Source of the DNA: Parcubacteria group bacterium
GTDB lineage: Bacteria; Patescibacteriota; Minisyncoccia; UBA6257; JACRHY01
Assembly (NCBI GenBank): GCA_016215765.1
Contig: JACRHY010000016.1
Location: 1 to 12,239, forward strand
Reading direction: 5' to 3'
DNA length: 12,239 bases
Below the pieces are notes generated by a model. It ran no database searches, was not told where the DNA came from, and saw nothing but the letters and a program-made list of their open reading frames with translations. The translations under genes were made by a program, and so were the position numbers. Positions 5,985 to 12,239 of this stretch are shown here, one piece after another (the first letter of the stretch is position 1; each line of letters begins with the position of its first letter).

Positions 5985-6128
5985 ATTACGAAATGTATTA
6001 TTAGCTATTGAACAAACGTAAAACTCTTTCTGAAACCTTAATGGAAGCGCGGCCCCGTTTTAAGCGGGGCGCGAGCGGGTTGAAGAAAGAGTTTTGCGTT
6101 TGTTCAATTTCGCAATTCAGAGTAAACT
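5973..6128. mobile_element. MITE-like palindromic element, copy 2, with 5-bp target duplication
   Basis: The element proper is 5978-6123 (146 bp). Its left end ACTTTGAATTACGAAAT pairs with the right end, whose complement reads ACTCTGAATTGCGAAAT. The arms continue with TGAACAAACG and AAAACTCTTTC (left, 6009-6030) against their complements (right, about 6085-6106). They are interrupted by a 14-base extra segment on the left only (5995-6008). The centre is a GC hairpin, GCCCCG (6052-6057) with CGGGGC (6065-6070). Direct repeats AAACT at 5973-5977 and 6124-6128 flank it. It shares terminal sequence and 5-bp duplication length with copy 1 (3674-3838) but not the interior. It encodes nothing and fills most of the gap between the small ORF and the next gene. 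Confidence 0.75.
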
Positions 6129-6153
6129 AGAATAACATAGCCGAAACAAATCA

Positions 6154-7500
6154 ATGAAACTGACTTTTTGGGGCGGCGCCAAGTCGGTAACCGGCGCCAA
6201 TTATCTGCTGGAAAGCGGAGCGACGAAGATTTTGGTTGATTGCGGACTGGGACAGGGATCCAGCTACGCCGAAAAACATAATTTTGATCCGTTTCCTTAC
6301 GATCCGAAGGAGATTTCGGCGGTTTTGATAACTCACGCGCATATTGACCATACCGGCCGTCTGCCCAAGCTCTGTCGGGACGGTTTTCGCGGGAAAATTT
6401 ATTCCACCGAACCGACGCGCGATTTTGCCGAGCTTCTGCTGGTTGATTCGGAAAATCTGCTCAAGCAGGAAGCGGAAAAACACGGCCGCGAGCCGCTTTA
6501 CGACTTGGACGACGTCCACCGCGTAATGGATTTGTGGGAGGGCGTTGACTATCACCGGCCGTTTGGAATCGGCGGCATGGAAGCGGAACTTTTTGACGCC
6601 GGCCACATTCTCGGCTCAAGCATTATCCTTATCAGAACTGAAGGAAAAAAAATCGTCTTTTCCGGCGATCTCGGCAATTCTCCCGCGCCCATTATCCGGC
6701 AATTGGAAAAAATAGAAGAAGCGGATTACTGCCTCGTAGAATCAACTTACGGAGACCGCCTGCACGAAAGCCATAAAGAAAGAAAGGAAATTCTTGAGGA
6801 CGCCATTGAAGAAACGGTGAAGAAGGGCGGGACGCTGATGATTCCCGCGTTCGCGATGGAGCGCACCCAGGAACTTTTATACGAACTCAATGAATTGGCG
6901 GAAAACGGCCGGATTCCCAAAGTGCCGGTATTCATAGATAGTCCGCTGGCCATTCGCCTGACCGCCGTTTATCAAAAGCACCAGATTTATTTCAACAGCG
7001 AAACGAAACGGATTATCAGCTCCGGCGACGCCATTTTCAATTTTCCCGGGCTGAAAATGACTTTGACGACCGAACAATCCAAGGAAATCAACGAGGTTCC
7101 GCCGCCGAAAATCGTCGTTGCCGGTTCGGGTATGTCCAACGGGGGAAGGATTCTCCATCATGAAATGCGCTATCTGCCCGATCCCAACAGCGCGATTCTT
7201 TTCATCGGTTACCAGGCGAAAGGAACGCTCGGCCGGCAGCTTATTGAAGGCGCCGCGTCGGTCCGGATTTTCGGCGAGGATATTCCGGTTCGCTGTCGCG
7301 CGTTCGGTATCGGCGGCTATTCGGCCCACGCCGATCAGGCGCAGATTTTGGACTGGCTCGGCCCGATGCGCCTTTCTCTCAAAAAGGCCTTTGTGGTTCA
7401 GGGCGAAGAAGAATCAAGCAACGCGCTGGCCGTTAAAATCCGCGACGATTTGGCGATTGACGCGGTCGTTCCCAATACGGGAGAGTCGTACGAGTTGTGA
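6154..7500 (+). CDS. Beta-CASP metallo-beta-lactamase RNase-like protein
   Basis: This 448-residue protein belongs to the Ysh1/CPSF73-like metallo-beta-lactamase exonuclease group (COG1236 type), zinc-dependent cytoplasmic enzymes expected to cut or trim RNA. Metal ligands are visible as HAHIDH (61-66), AGHILGSS (H151) and SGDLGN (D172). The beta-CASP cap carries ESTYGDR (196-202, motif A), an H335 region in SGMSNGGRILHH (motif B), and SAHAD (390-394, motif C). The length is normal and both lobes are complete. It lacks the C-terminal domain of RNase J, so a CPSF-like rather than RNase J identity is likely. The ATG has no SD; TAGAAT at 6128-6133 is a weak -10 candidate just outside the upstream palindromic element. 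Its stop codon overlaps the next extended -10. Confidence 0.9.
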   Translation: MKLTFWGGAKSVTGANYLLESGATKILVDCGLGQGSSYAEKHNFDPFPYDPKEISAVLITHAHIDHTGRLPKLCRDGFRGKIYSTEPTRDFAELLLVDSENLLKQEAEKHGREPLYDLDDVHRVMDLWEGVDYHRPFGIGGMEAELFDAGHILGSSIILIRTEGKKIVFSGDLGNSPAPIIRQLEKIEEADYCLVESTYGDRLHESHKERKEILEDAIEETVKKGGTLMIPAFAMERTQELLYELNELAENGRIPKVPVFIDSPLAIRLTAVYQKHQIYFNSETKRIISSGDAIFNFPGLKMTLTTEQSKEINEVPPPKIVVAGSGMSNGGRILHHEMRYLPDPNSAILFIGYQAKGTLGRQLIEGAASVRIFGEDIPVRCRAFGIGGYSAHADQAQILDWLGPMRLSLKKAFVVQGEEESSNALAVKIRDDLAIDAVVPNTGESYEL

Positions 7501-7506
7501 TATACT
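7498..7506 (+). promoter_or_regulatory. Extended -10 promoter overlapping the RNase-like gene stop
   Basis: TGATATACT: the TGA stop (7498-7500) supplies the TG of an extended -10 followed by TATACT (7501-7506). The predicted start near 7513 gives a long leader, about 140 bases, before the next ATG. Confidence 0.5.
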
Positions 7507-7512
7507 GGGACA

Positions 7513-7654
7513 AGAATTTAGAATATAGAATTTAGCGAATAGGGGGGAACTTGCCGGAAGCGGGTCTGCCCTATCCATCTTCGCTAGTCGCAAGAAAAAT
7601 CATAATTTCGTTGCGAAAATTATTACGCAATATGTCTAAAGGTCTAATAAAAAA
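7513..7654 (+). other. Structured leader or small-RNA region upstream of the LOG-like gene
   Basis: No ORF of note is present. The 5' end has three 7-base units (AGAATTT, AGAATAT, AGAATTT, 7513-7533). A hairpin follows: TAGCGAA (7533-7539) with TTCGCTA (7580-7586) and TAGGG (7540-7544) with CCCTA (7569-7573), with a GU-containing inner stem. A second stem pairs TCGCAA (7588-7593) with TTGCGA (7611-7616). Neither hairpin is followed by a U-tract, so they are not terminators. I recognise no known riboswitch. Confidence 0.35.
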
Positions 7655-8284
7655 ATGAAAATGCCGGTGAAAAAAGGAAATATCAAAAACGAAAAACGTT
7701 TAAACATCAGTCCGGGACTGTATCAGCCGAGGTATAAAATCTGCGTTTCCGGCGCGGCCGAAACGGGGCATTGTTCTTCCGGCGCTTTGGAAATGGCGCA
7801 GGAAGTCGGGCGGGAAATCGCCCGTCGCGGTTTTGTTCTCGTGACGGGAGCGACCACCGGCATTCCCCATTGGGCGGCCAAAGGAGCGAAAGAAGCCGGC
7901 GGCGCCGTCATCGGCCTTTCGCCCGCCGTTTCCGAGGTCGCTCACGTGAAGTCCTATCATTTGCCGCTTGATTACCACGATCTCATCATTTACACGGGCT
8001 TTGATTATTCCGGCAGAAATCTTCTGCTGACCCGATCGTCCGATGCCGTTATCGTCATCTGCGGGCGGATGGGCACTCTTAACGAATTCACCATCAGCTT
8101 TGAAGATCGCAAGCCGATCGGCGTGCTGGAGGGAAGCGGCGGAATGGCGGATATGCTGAAAGAAATTGTTAACAACGCCCATCGCGGGCCCGGGAAAGTC
8201 GTTTTTTCTCCCGATCCGAAAAAACTTCTGGATATGCTGGTTGAGATGATGGAAAAAGAAAAAGCCGCTAACGGAATTATCTGA
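7655..8284 (+). CDS. LOG/SLOG-family Rossmann nucleotide-binding protein
   Basis: The 209-residue protein (207 if ATG 7661 is used) has a Rossmann-like fold of the LOG/TIGR00725/SLOG superfamily. It begins KICVSGAAETGHCSS (28-42), followed by VLVTGATTGIPHWAAKGAKEAGG (61-83). The signature region is R121...CGRMGTLNE (136-144), where the canonical phosphoribohydrolase motif is R-x(n)-PGGxGTxxE. The Arg, the GT and the Glu are kept but PGG is CGR. LOG enzymes release adenine-type bases from nucleoside monophosphates, while other SLOG members only bind nucleotides. The variant motif makes the activity uncertain. No SD is present; the start follows an A-rich leader. It is four bases from the MgtC gene and so probably in one transcript with it. 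Confidence 0.75.
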   Translation: MKMPVKKGNIKNEKRLNISPGLYQPRYKICVSGAAETGHCSSGALEMAQEVGREIARRGFVLVTGATTGIPHWAAKGAKEAGGAVIGLSPAVSEVAHVKSYHLPLDYHDLIIYTGFDYSGRNLLLTRSSDAVIVICGRMGTLNEFTISFEDRKPIGVLEGSGGMADMLKEIVNNAHRGPGKVVFSPDPKKLLDMLVEMMEKEKAANGII

Positions 8285-8288
8285 ACCA

Positions 8289-8774
8289 ATGACGGACTTT
8301 TTGAACAGCCAGAATTTGGAAATTTTCGGCCAGCTGTCATTGGCGGTTTTTTTGGGCGCGCTGATCGGCATTGAGCGGCGCATCGCGGGCAAGCGGGCGG
8401 GAATGCGCACCTACGCTCTCGTTTCTATGGGCTCGGCGCTGTTTTCAATTATTTCGGCGGTGGCTTTTTCCGAATTCATCGGGAGGACGAATTTTGACCC
8501 TGCGCGCATCGTTTCCCAGATTGTCGTCGGAGTCGGATTTATCGGCGCCGGCACCGTTATTTTTCAGCGAAGCTCCATCCACGGCCTGACGACGGCGGCC
8601 GGCATCTGGGTGGCGGCCGGCATCGGAACGGCCGTCGGCTTAAAACTTTATTCGCTCGCCGTTTTCGCCACGATTTTGACGATCGTCGTTTTTATAATTC
8701 TTTGGCTGATTGAGAAGAAATTAATCGCGAAATGGCCTTACAACAACTCGGAATCGGAAGCGGGGGAAAATTAA
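8289..8774 (+). CDS. MgtC/SapB-family membrane protein
   Basis: The 161-residue protein has about four to five membrane segments and matches the conserved MgtC/SapB N-terminal domain: GALIGIERRIAGKRAGMRTYALVSMGSALF (23-52), GVGFIGAGTVI (81-91) and GLTTAAGIWVAAGIGTAVG (99-117). It lacks the ACT-like C-terminal domain of Salmonella MgtC. Members affect magnesium homeostasis or ATP synthase activity; a direct transport role is not established. It starts four bases after the LOG-like gene and overlaps the permease gene by 43 bases, consistent with translational coupling in an operon. Confidence 0.88.
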   Translation: MTDFLNSQNLEIFGQLSLAVFLGALIGIERRIAGKRAGMRTYALVSMGSALFSIISAVAFSEFIGRTNFDPARIVSQIVVGVGFIGAGTVIFQRSSIHGLTTAAGIWVAAGIGTAVGLKLYSLAVFATILTIVVFIILWLIEKKLIAKWPYNNSESEAGEN

Positions 8775-9928
8775 AGGATTTTTACCGGCTTTTCGTTCTG
8801 CCGACGAGCATTTTGGCCGGCACAAGCATCGGCGCCGGCGTTTTTTCTTTGCCGTTCGTTTTTAATAAAGTAGGCGTCGGCGCCGGTTTCATTTATCTTG
8901 CTGTTTTCTGCCTGGTTTTTGTCGCGGTTCATTTAATGTACGCCGACGTGATTTTGCGGACGGAAGGAAGGCATCGCTTTGTCGGATACGCGCGGTTTTA
9001 TCTCGGGAAAAGCGCTTCATGGCTGGCGACCGCGATGGCGGTTCTGAGCATGGTCGTCGTTCTTCTGATTTATCTCGTTCTCTCCGTTTCCTTCGTCAAT
9101 TTGATTGTTCCCGACGCAATGGGCGATTTTTATAAAATGGCGGTTTTTTGGCTCCTCGGATCCACAGCTCTTTTTTTGAGCGTTCGCCGGCTGGCTTTGG
9201 CGGAATTTTTGGTTTTGTGGGGGATTATTACCGTTATCGGAGCGATTTTTATTTTCGGCATTTTTGAAGCCGGCGCTTTCGGCAAAATTGACTGGCTGTT
9301 TTTCAGCCCCGCTTATTTCCTGCTCCCGTTCGGCCCGATTTTGTTTTCGCTGTCGGGAAGGCCGGCCATTCCGGACGTGATTGATTATTACGACAGCGTC
9401 GGCGGCGATCGGCGGGGCTTGATGAAAAAAGCTCTGATATGGGGAACGGTCATCCCGGCCGTTGTTTACGCGGTGTTCGTGCTGGGAGTGCTGTTTCTTT
9501 CCGGCGAGGTCTCGGAAGACGCGATTTCCGGCATTGCCGGCGCTCTGCCGCGTTGGGTTTTGTTTGGCATCGGCGCTCTCGGCGTCGTTTCTTTGTGGAG
9601 TTCTTATATCGTTATCGGCATGGACGTCCGGGACATTCTCGCTTACGATTTTCGTCTGCCGAAAGTCGCCGCCGTTCTCGCCGTTTTTATCGCGCCGATG
9701 GCTTTGTTTCTGGCGGGATTTCAGAATTTTCTCGCTCTGGTCAGTATTGCCGGCGGAGTTTTTCTCGCGCTGGAGGGCATTTTCATAATCGCGATGTGGA
9801 AGCGCGCCGCTTCCCTTTCTTCCGTTCCGTCGGTGTTTTTCGCGAAAATGCCCGCCGCGGCCATTTACGCTCTCGCGGCAGTTTTTACTTTAGGAATGGT
9901 TTACGAAATAATAAAAGGCGTGATATAA
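8732..9928 (+). CDS. Amino-acid permease-like transporter (APC superfamily)
   Basis: The 398-residue polytopic membrane protein has about 11 hydrophobic segments. TM1 carries GTSIGAGVFSLPF (30-42), the unwound substrate-binding motif of the APC superfamily, here most like the aromatic amino-acid/HAAAP (TyrP/Mtr) branch. It most likely imports an amino acid by ion symport; the substrate cannot be told from sequence. That would fit the auxotrophic life of CPR bacteria (inference). The ATG at 8732 lies inside the mgtC-like gene; there is no later in-frame ATG before TM1, which supports the overlap. Its stop codon is inside the -10 of the next gene. Confidence 0.8.
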   Translation: MALQQLGIGSGGKLKDFYRLFVLPTSILAGTSIGAGVFSLPFVFNKVGVGAGFIYLAVFCLVFVAVHLMYADVILRTEGRHRFVGYARFYLGKSASWLATAMAVLSMVVVLLIYLVLSVSFVNLIVPDAMGDFYKMAVFWLLGSTALFLSVRRLALAEFLVLWGIITVIGAIFIFGIFEAGAFGKIDWLFFSPAYFLLPFGPILFSLSGRPAIPDVIDYYDSVGGDRRGLMKKALIWGTVIPAVVYAVFVLGVLFLSGEVSEDAISGIAGALPRWVLFGIGALGVVSLWSSYIVIGMDVRDILAYDFRLPKVAAVLAVFIAPMALFLAGFQNFLALVSIAGGVFLALEGIFIIAMWKRAASLSSVPSVFFAKMPAAAIYALAAVFTLGMVYEIIKGVI

Positions 9929-9929
9929 T
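9921..9929 (+). promoter_or_regulatory. Extended -10 promoter overlapping the permease stop
   Basis: TGATATAAT is a perfect extended -10 (TG at 9921-9922, TATAAT at 9924-9929) and contains the TAA stop of the permease gene (9926-9928). The expected start is near 9936, about 15 bases before the ATG at 9951. Confidence 0.65.
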
Positions 9930-9950
9930 AGACAGATTGCATAATAAAAA

Positions 9951-10463
9951 ATGTCCAACATTTTCCGAAAACAATACGACGTAAAATTGCCCCGCGAGAG
10001 AACCGAAGCGCATGAATTCAAGGGCGGTCTGGCCGGGCTGACAATTTGTTCCGTCTGCGGCGCGGTTTATTACAAAAAGTCGTGGCGGGCCGGTTTGGAA
10101 AAGCTGAAACTTCCGGAGCGCGATTATCCGGTCAAATTCGCGCTTTGTCCCGCCTGCCGGATGATCAAAAACGGCCAGTATGAAGGGAGGATAATCGTCA
10201 AAAACATCCCACCGAAAGCCCGCGACTTGCTTGTTCATCTTATTGAGGCGTTTTGCCGGCGGGCGCAGGATCGCGACCAGATGGACCGGCTGATCAAAAT
10301 CGGCGGCGGGAAGGACTCGCTGGAAGTTTTTCTTACGGAAAATCAGCTTGCCAACAAGCTGGCGAAAAAAATAAAAGACGCTTTTAACAAAGTCGGCGTC
10401 AGGGTTTCCTTTGCCGCCGCGCCCGGCGATGTCGTTAATATCACCGTCGTTTTCGGCAAATAA
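9951..10463 (+). CDS. Zinc-ribbon protein of the BCAM0308/NMD3-like type
   Basis: The 170-residue protein has two CxxC pairs, CSVC (33-36) and CPAC (66-69), forming a likely zinc ribbon. The second half (about 85-170) is soluble with DRDQMDRLIKIGGGKDSLEVFLTENQLANKLAKKIKDAF, recalling the domain that follows the zinc ribbon in archaeal/eukaryal Nmd3, where it helps bind the large ribosomal subunit. Bacterial members of this group have no well-established function; a link to ribosome or RNA handling is inference. The start is supported by the -10 upstream; there is no SD. The 3' end overlaps the following membrane protein gene. Confidence 0.6.
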   Translation: MSNIFRKQYDVKLPRERTEAHEFKGGLAGLTICSVCGAVYYKKSWRAGLEKLKLPERDYPVKFALCPACRMIKNGQYEGRIIVKNIPPKARDLLVHLIEAFCRRAQDRDQMDRLIKIGGGKDSLEVFLTENQLANKLAKKIKDAFNKVGVRVSFAAAPGDVVNITVVFGK

Positions 10464-11826
10464 GCTGCTCCCGCTTTCTTTCTGGCTTTTTTTGTTTTCC
10501 CTACCGCTGGGCGCGCGGAAAATTTTTTGGAATTTTACGGCCGGTTTTGACGAATACGAGGCGGTTTTTCTTTACGCGAGCGATTTTTTTCTCGTCGTTT
10601 TTCTGATTTTGTTCGCCCTTTCCCGCGGTTTGAACGGATTAGGACGGAAAATCGGGGGGAGAGCCGCCGCCGTCGCTCTTTTTTCTTTTATTCTATTTTC
10701 CGCTTTCTCCGTTATCGGAAGCGGCTATTCTCTGCTGGCTCTCACCGCTCTCGTCCGTCTCACGCTCGCTGTTACCGCCGCGCTGGCGATTGCGGCGCTC
10801 CTGCGGGAGGGCGTCGTGAAGTTTGAAGGCATTGCTTTGGCGCTGGCCGCGCTGGCGATTGCTCAGTCGTTTATCGGCTTCGGCCAGTTTCTTGTTCAGG
10901 GCGGTCTGGGATTGAAATTTTTGGGCGAGCCGGAAATCGGCCCGCTTGTCGGGGGCGCGGCGAAAATTTTGGCCGGCGGGGGAAAGCTTTTAAGAGCTTA
11001 CGGAACGTTTCCCCATCCCAACGTTTTCGCCGCCTTTCTCTTGCTCGGACTTTTCGGTCTTTATTATTTATGGATGAAGATTTTTACCTCGCCAAAGGCG
11101 GGGCTTGTCCCGCCAAAGGCGGGGCTTGCCGAAAGAGGCGGAATCGGAAAGCGGCTGGCGCTCGCGGCGGGAATGTTCGCGGTTTTACTTGGTTTGGCGC
11201 TTTCTTTTTCCCGCGCGGCTTGGGCCGTCGGCGGCGTTTTATCGCTGGCGATGATTGTCTATTGGCTGTTGGACGCAAAAACTAGAACGCGCGCCGCGCG
11301 CCTGTTTGTTTTGCTCGCGGCAATTGTCATCGCGCTCGCCATCAGTTTGAATTTCGCCGTTTCGCCTCGCGCGAAAATCGCTTCCTCGGAGCCCGCGGTC
11401 GTCTATCGGCTTGCCTACAATGAATTAGGGGCGGAAATCATCAAAAATAATCCTTTCGGCGTCGGCATCGGTAATCAAGTGGTTTATTCGGTTAAAAACG
11501 AACTTTATCAAAAACTGGGAATGACAAAGCGCTGGCAATGGCAGCCGATTCATAACATTTATATTTTAATGGCGGCGGAAATCGGAATTCCGGGCTTGGC
11601 GGCATTTTTAATTTTTGTCGGGAAGATATTGATTGACGCCCGGCGGGGAGTCCGAGCGGAGCCGGAACTCGCCGGTTTTGCGGCAATGGCGGTCGCTTTA
11701 TTAACGCTCGGACTTTTTGATCATTTTCTCTGGACACTTCAGCCGGGACGGCTTATGCTGTGGCTGGCAATCGGCTTGGCAATGGCCGTTAATCGCCCTC
11801 AAATTGATAAAGATTTTTTGAAATAA
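10429..11826 (+). CDS. O-antigen ligase/polymerase-like membrane protein (Wzy/WaaL type)
   Basis: About 465 residues with 11-12 hydrophobic helices. A Wzy_C-like core is seen in LLRAYGTFPHPNVFAAFLLLGLFGLYYLW and, later, in the large loop before the last helices with NPFGVGIGNQVVY...WQWQPIHNIYILMAAEIGIPGL. Such proteins ligate or polymerise lipid-linked glycans on the outer face of the cytoplasmic membrane, and CPR bacteria use them for surface polysaccharide or S-layer glycans. The start is uncertain: ATG 10429 is chosen over TTG 10411, and both lie inside the zinc-ribbon gene. An in-frame repeat adds PKAGLVPPKAGL in the loop after the HPN helix. No glycosyltransferase neighbours are seen here. 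No terminator is evident before the tRNA two bases downstream of the stop. Confidence 0.8.
   Translation: MSLISPSFSANKLLPLSFWLFLFSLPLGARKIFWNFTAGFDEYEAVFLYASDFFLVVFLILFALSRGLNGLGRKIGGRAAAVALFSFILFSAFSVIGSGYSLLALTALVRLTLAVTAALAIAALLREGVVKFEGIALALAALAIAQSFIGFGQFLVQGGLGLKFLGEPEIGPLVGGAAKILAGGGKLLRAYGTFPHPNVFAAFLLLGLFGLYYLWMKIFTSPKAGLVPPKAGLAERGGIGKRLALAAGMFAVLLGLALSFSRAAWAVGGVLSLAMIVYWLLDAKTRTRAARLFVLLAAIVIALAISLNFAVSPRAKIASSEPAVVYRLAYNELGAEIIKNNPFGVGIGNQVVYSVKNELYQKLGMTKRWQWQPIHNIYILMAAEIGIPGLAAFLIFVGKILIDARRGVRAEPELAGFAAMAVALLTLGLFDHFLWTLQPGRLMLWLAIGLAMAVNRPQIDKDFLK
11090..11131 (+). repeat. In-frame 21-bp tandem duplication inside the O-antigen ligase-like gene
   Basis: Two copies (11090-11110 and 11111-11131) start CGCCAAAGGCGGGGCTTG and differ at 2 of 21 positions. 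Each contains the palindrome CCGCC-AAA-GGCGG or its core, and encodes a seven-residue PKAGL unit. The frame is kept. The sequence resembles short GC palindromes scattered through Patescibacteria genomes. Confidence 0.75.
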
Positions 11827-11828
11827 CT

Positions 11829-11900
11829 GTCCCTGTAGTTCAACGGATAGAACATAGCCCTCCGAAGGCTAAAATCGAGGTTCGATTCCCCGCGGGGACA
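11829..11900 (+). tRNA. tRNA-Arg (anticodon CCG)
   Basis: A complete 72-base cloverleaf. The acceptor GTCCCTG pairs with CGGGGAC (one T-G pair), the D stem is GTTC/GAAC, the anticodon stem TAGCC/GGCTA holds loop CTCCGAA (anticodon CCG, reading CGG), and the T loop is TTCGATT. The T stem CGAGG/CCCCG has one A-C mismatch. The discriminator is A and CCA is not encoded. Confidence 0.9.
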
Positions 11901-11920
11901 CATGCAACGGGTTTGACCTG

Positions 11921-12018
11921 CCCGTCCGTAGCGTCAGCGAAGGAGGGTTCCTGCCGAGGGCACCAGAAAGGAAAAATCAAAGAGTTTTGGTTCGCCTCCG
12001 CCCCCGCCAGTCGGCGGA
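11921..12018. repeat. Spacer with short GC palindromic repeats
   Basis: The 183-base gap after the tRNA holds no convincing gene. It contains CCGTCCGTAGCGTCAGCGAA-type sequence (from 11922), a CTGCCGAGGGCACC stretch (11951-11964) and a perfect CCGCC-AGTC-GGCGG palindrome (12004-12017). Similar motifs are widespread in intergenic DNA of Patescibacteria (from memory). Their role is unknown. Confidence 0.4.
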
Positions 12019-12066
12019 TGGCGTATTGCCCGACTTTTTCAGCGGCTGTTAATTGTCGGTATTTTT

Positions 12067-12075
12067 TGTTATAAT
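12067..12075 (+). promoter_or_regulatory. Extended -10 promoter of a leaderless gene
   Basis: TGTTATAAT has TG, one base and a perfect TATAAT (12070-12075), ending eight bases before the ATG at 12084, so the mRNA would begin at or just before the start codon. No -35 box or SD is seen. Confidence 0.65.
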
Positions 12076-12083
12076 GATAACAT

Positions 12084-12239
12084 ATGAAATTCAGACAAGC
12101 TTTGTTTTGGGACACTAATCCGAACAAAATAGACACTCAAAAAAACGCGCAGTACATTATTGAGCGGGTTTTGGATTTGGGAAATGACAAAGAGGTAAGG
12201 TGGCTCTATCATTTTTACGACAGGTTATTGTTAAAAAAA
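12084..12239 (+). CDS. DUF6922-like protein, N-terminal part only
   Basis: Fifty-two residues run off the window end. LFWDTNPNKIDTQKNAQYII, followed by ERVLDLGNDKEVRWLYHFYD, matches my recollection of the DUF6922 pattern (LFWD...D...I..RVL..G....VRWL). Such genes often sit directly before an AbiEii-type nucleotidyltransferase toxin gene, suggesting an antitoxin-like role. The downstream partner is outside the window, so this is inference. The start is set by the adjacent extended -10 and the absence of a leader. Confidence 0.55.
   Translation, partial: MKFRQALFWDTNPNKIDTQKNAQYIIERVLDLGNDKEVRWLYHFYDRLLLKK

Noticed and set aside
7700..8410. Minus-strand open frame of 236 codons opposite the LOG-like gene
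   Set aside because: It is antisense to a gene with a recognisable fold and crosses into the MgtC gene; no motif or ribosome-binding site.
11840..12136. Minus-strand ORF of 98 codons
   Set aside because: It runs through the tRNA-Arg, the repeat spacer and the start of the DUF6922-like gene; its translation includes repeat-derived sequence.
1..12239. CRISPR array, rRNA genes or alternative genetic code
   Set aside because: No regularly spaced repeats and no rRNA-like sequence were seen, and TGA acts as a normal stop in several genes.

Overview
The window reads like a chromosome segment of a Candidate Phyla Radiation bacterium (Patescibacteria, Parcubacteria-like). The clues are dense short operons, standard-code stops, many starts without a Shine-Dalgarno sequence, extended -10 promoters (TGnTATAAT type) often overlapping the stop codon of the gene before, a TrbC/VirB2-type pilin fused to a lytic transglycosylase, a BCAM0308/NMD3-like zinc protein, short GC palindromes of a kind common in these genomes, and a tRNA without encoded CCA. 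The phylum is inferred; no phylogenetic marker lies in the window.

Layout. Bases 1-154 (minus strand) hold the start of a probable integrase/transposase cut by the window edge. Bases 207-3657 are a pupylation cassette: dop (293-1822), a 55-residue Pup-like modifier (1819-1986) and a PafA-like ligase (2049-3605). Dop and Pup overlap by ATGA. A strong intrinsic hairpin plus U-tract lies between pup and pafA, and a second terminator closes the cassette. No 20S proteasome or Mpa/ARC gene is visible. These three genes have recognisable SD sequences, unlike most of the rest of the window.

Bases 3674-3838 and 5978-6123 are two long palindromic, MITE-like elements. They share terminal inverted repeats (ACTTTGAATTACGAAA) and each is flanked by a 5-bp target duplication (GATAT and AAACT). 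The first is inserted inside the -10 promoter of the pilin/transglycosylase gene (3853-5244) and the duplication rebuilds that -10. The second changes the C-terminus of a small helical protein gene (5763-5984). Between them is a VKOR-type disulfide-forming membrane protein (5289-5741).

Bases 6154-9928 hold a beta-CASP metallo-beta-lactamase RNase-like protein, then, after a structured 150-base leader, a LOG/SLOG-family nucleotide-binding protein, an MgtC/SapB membrane protein and an amino-acid permease-like transporter in a tight operon. Bases 9951-11826 hold a zinc-ribbon protein and an O-antigen ligase/polymerase-like membrane protein with an in-frame 21-bp tandem repeat. A tRNA-Arg(CCG) follows at 11829-11900, then a repeat-bearing spacer and the start of a leaderless DUF6922-like gene running off the end.

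The most notable system is the compact dop-pup-pafA cassette. It encodes a lysine-rich Pup ending in NPGE and a PafA that has lost the usual NTRDEP signature.
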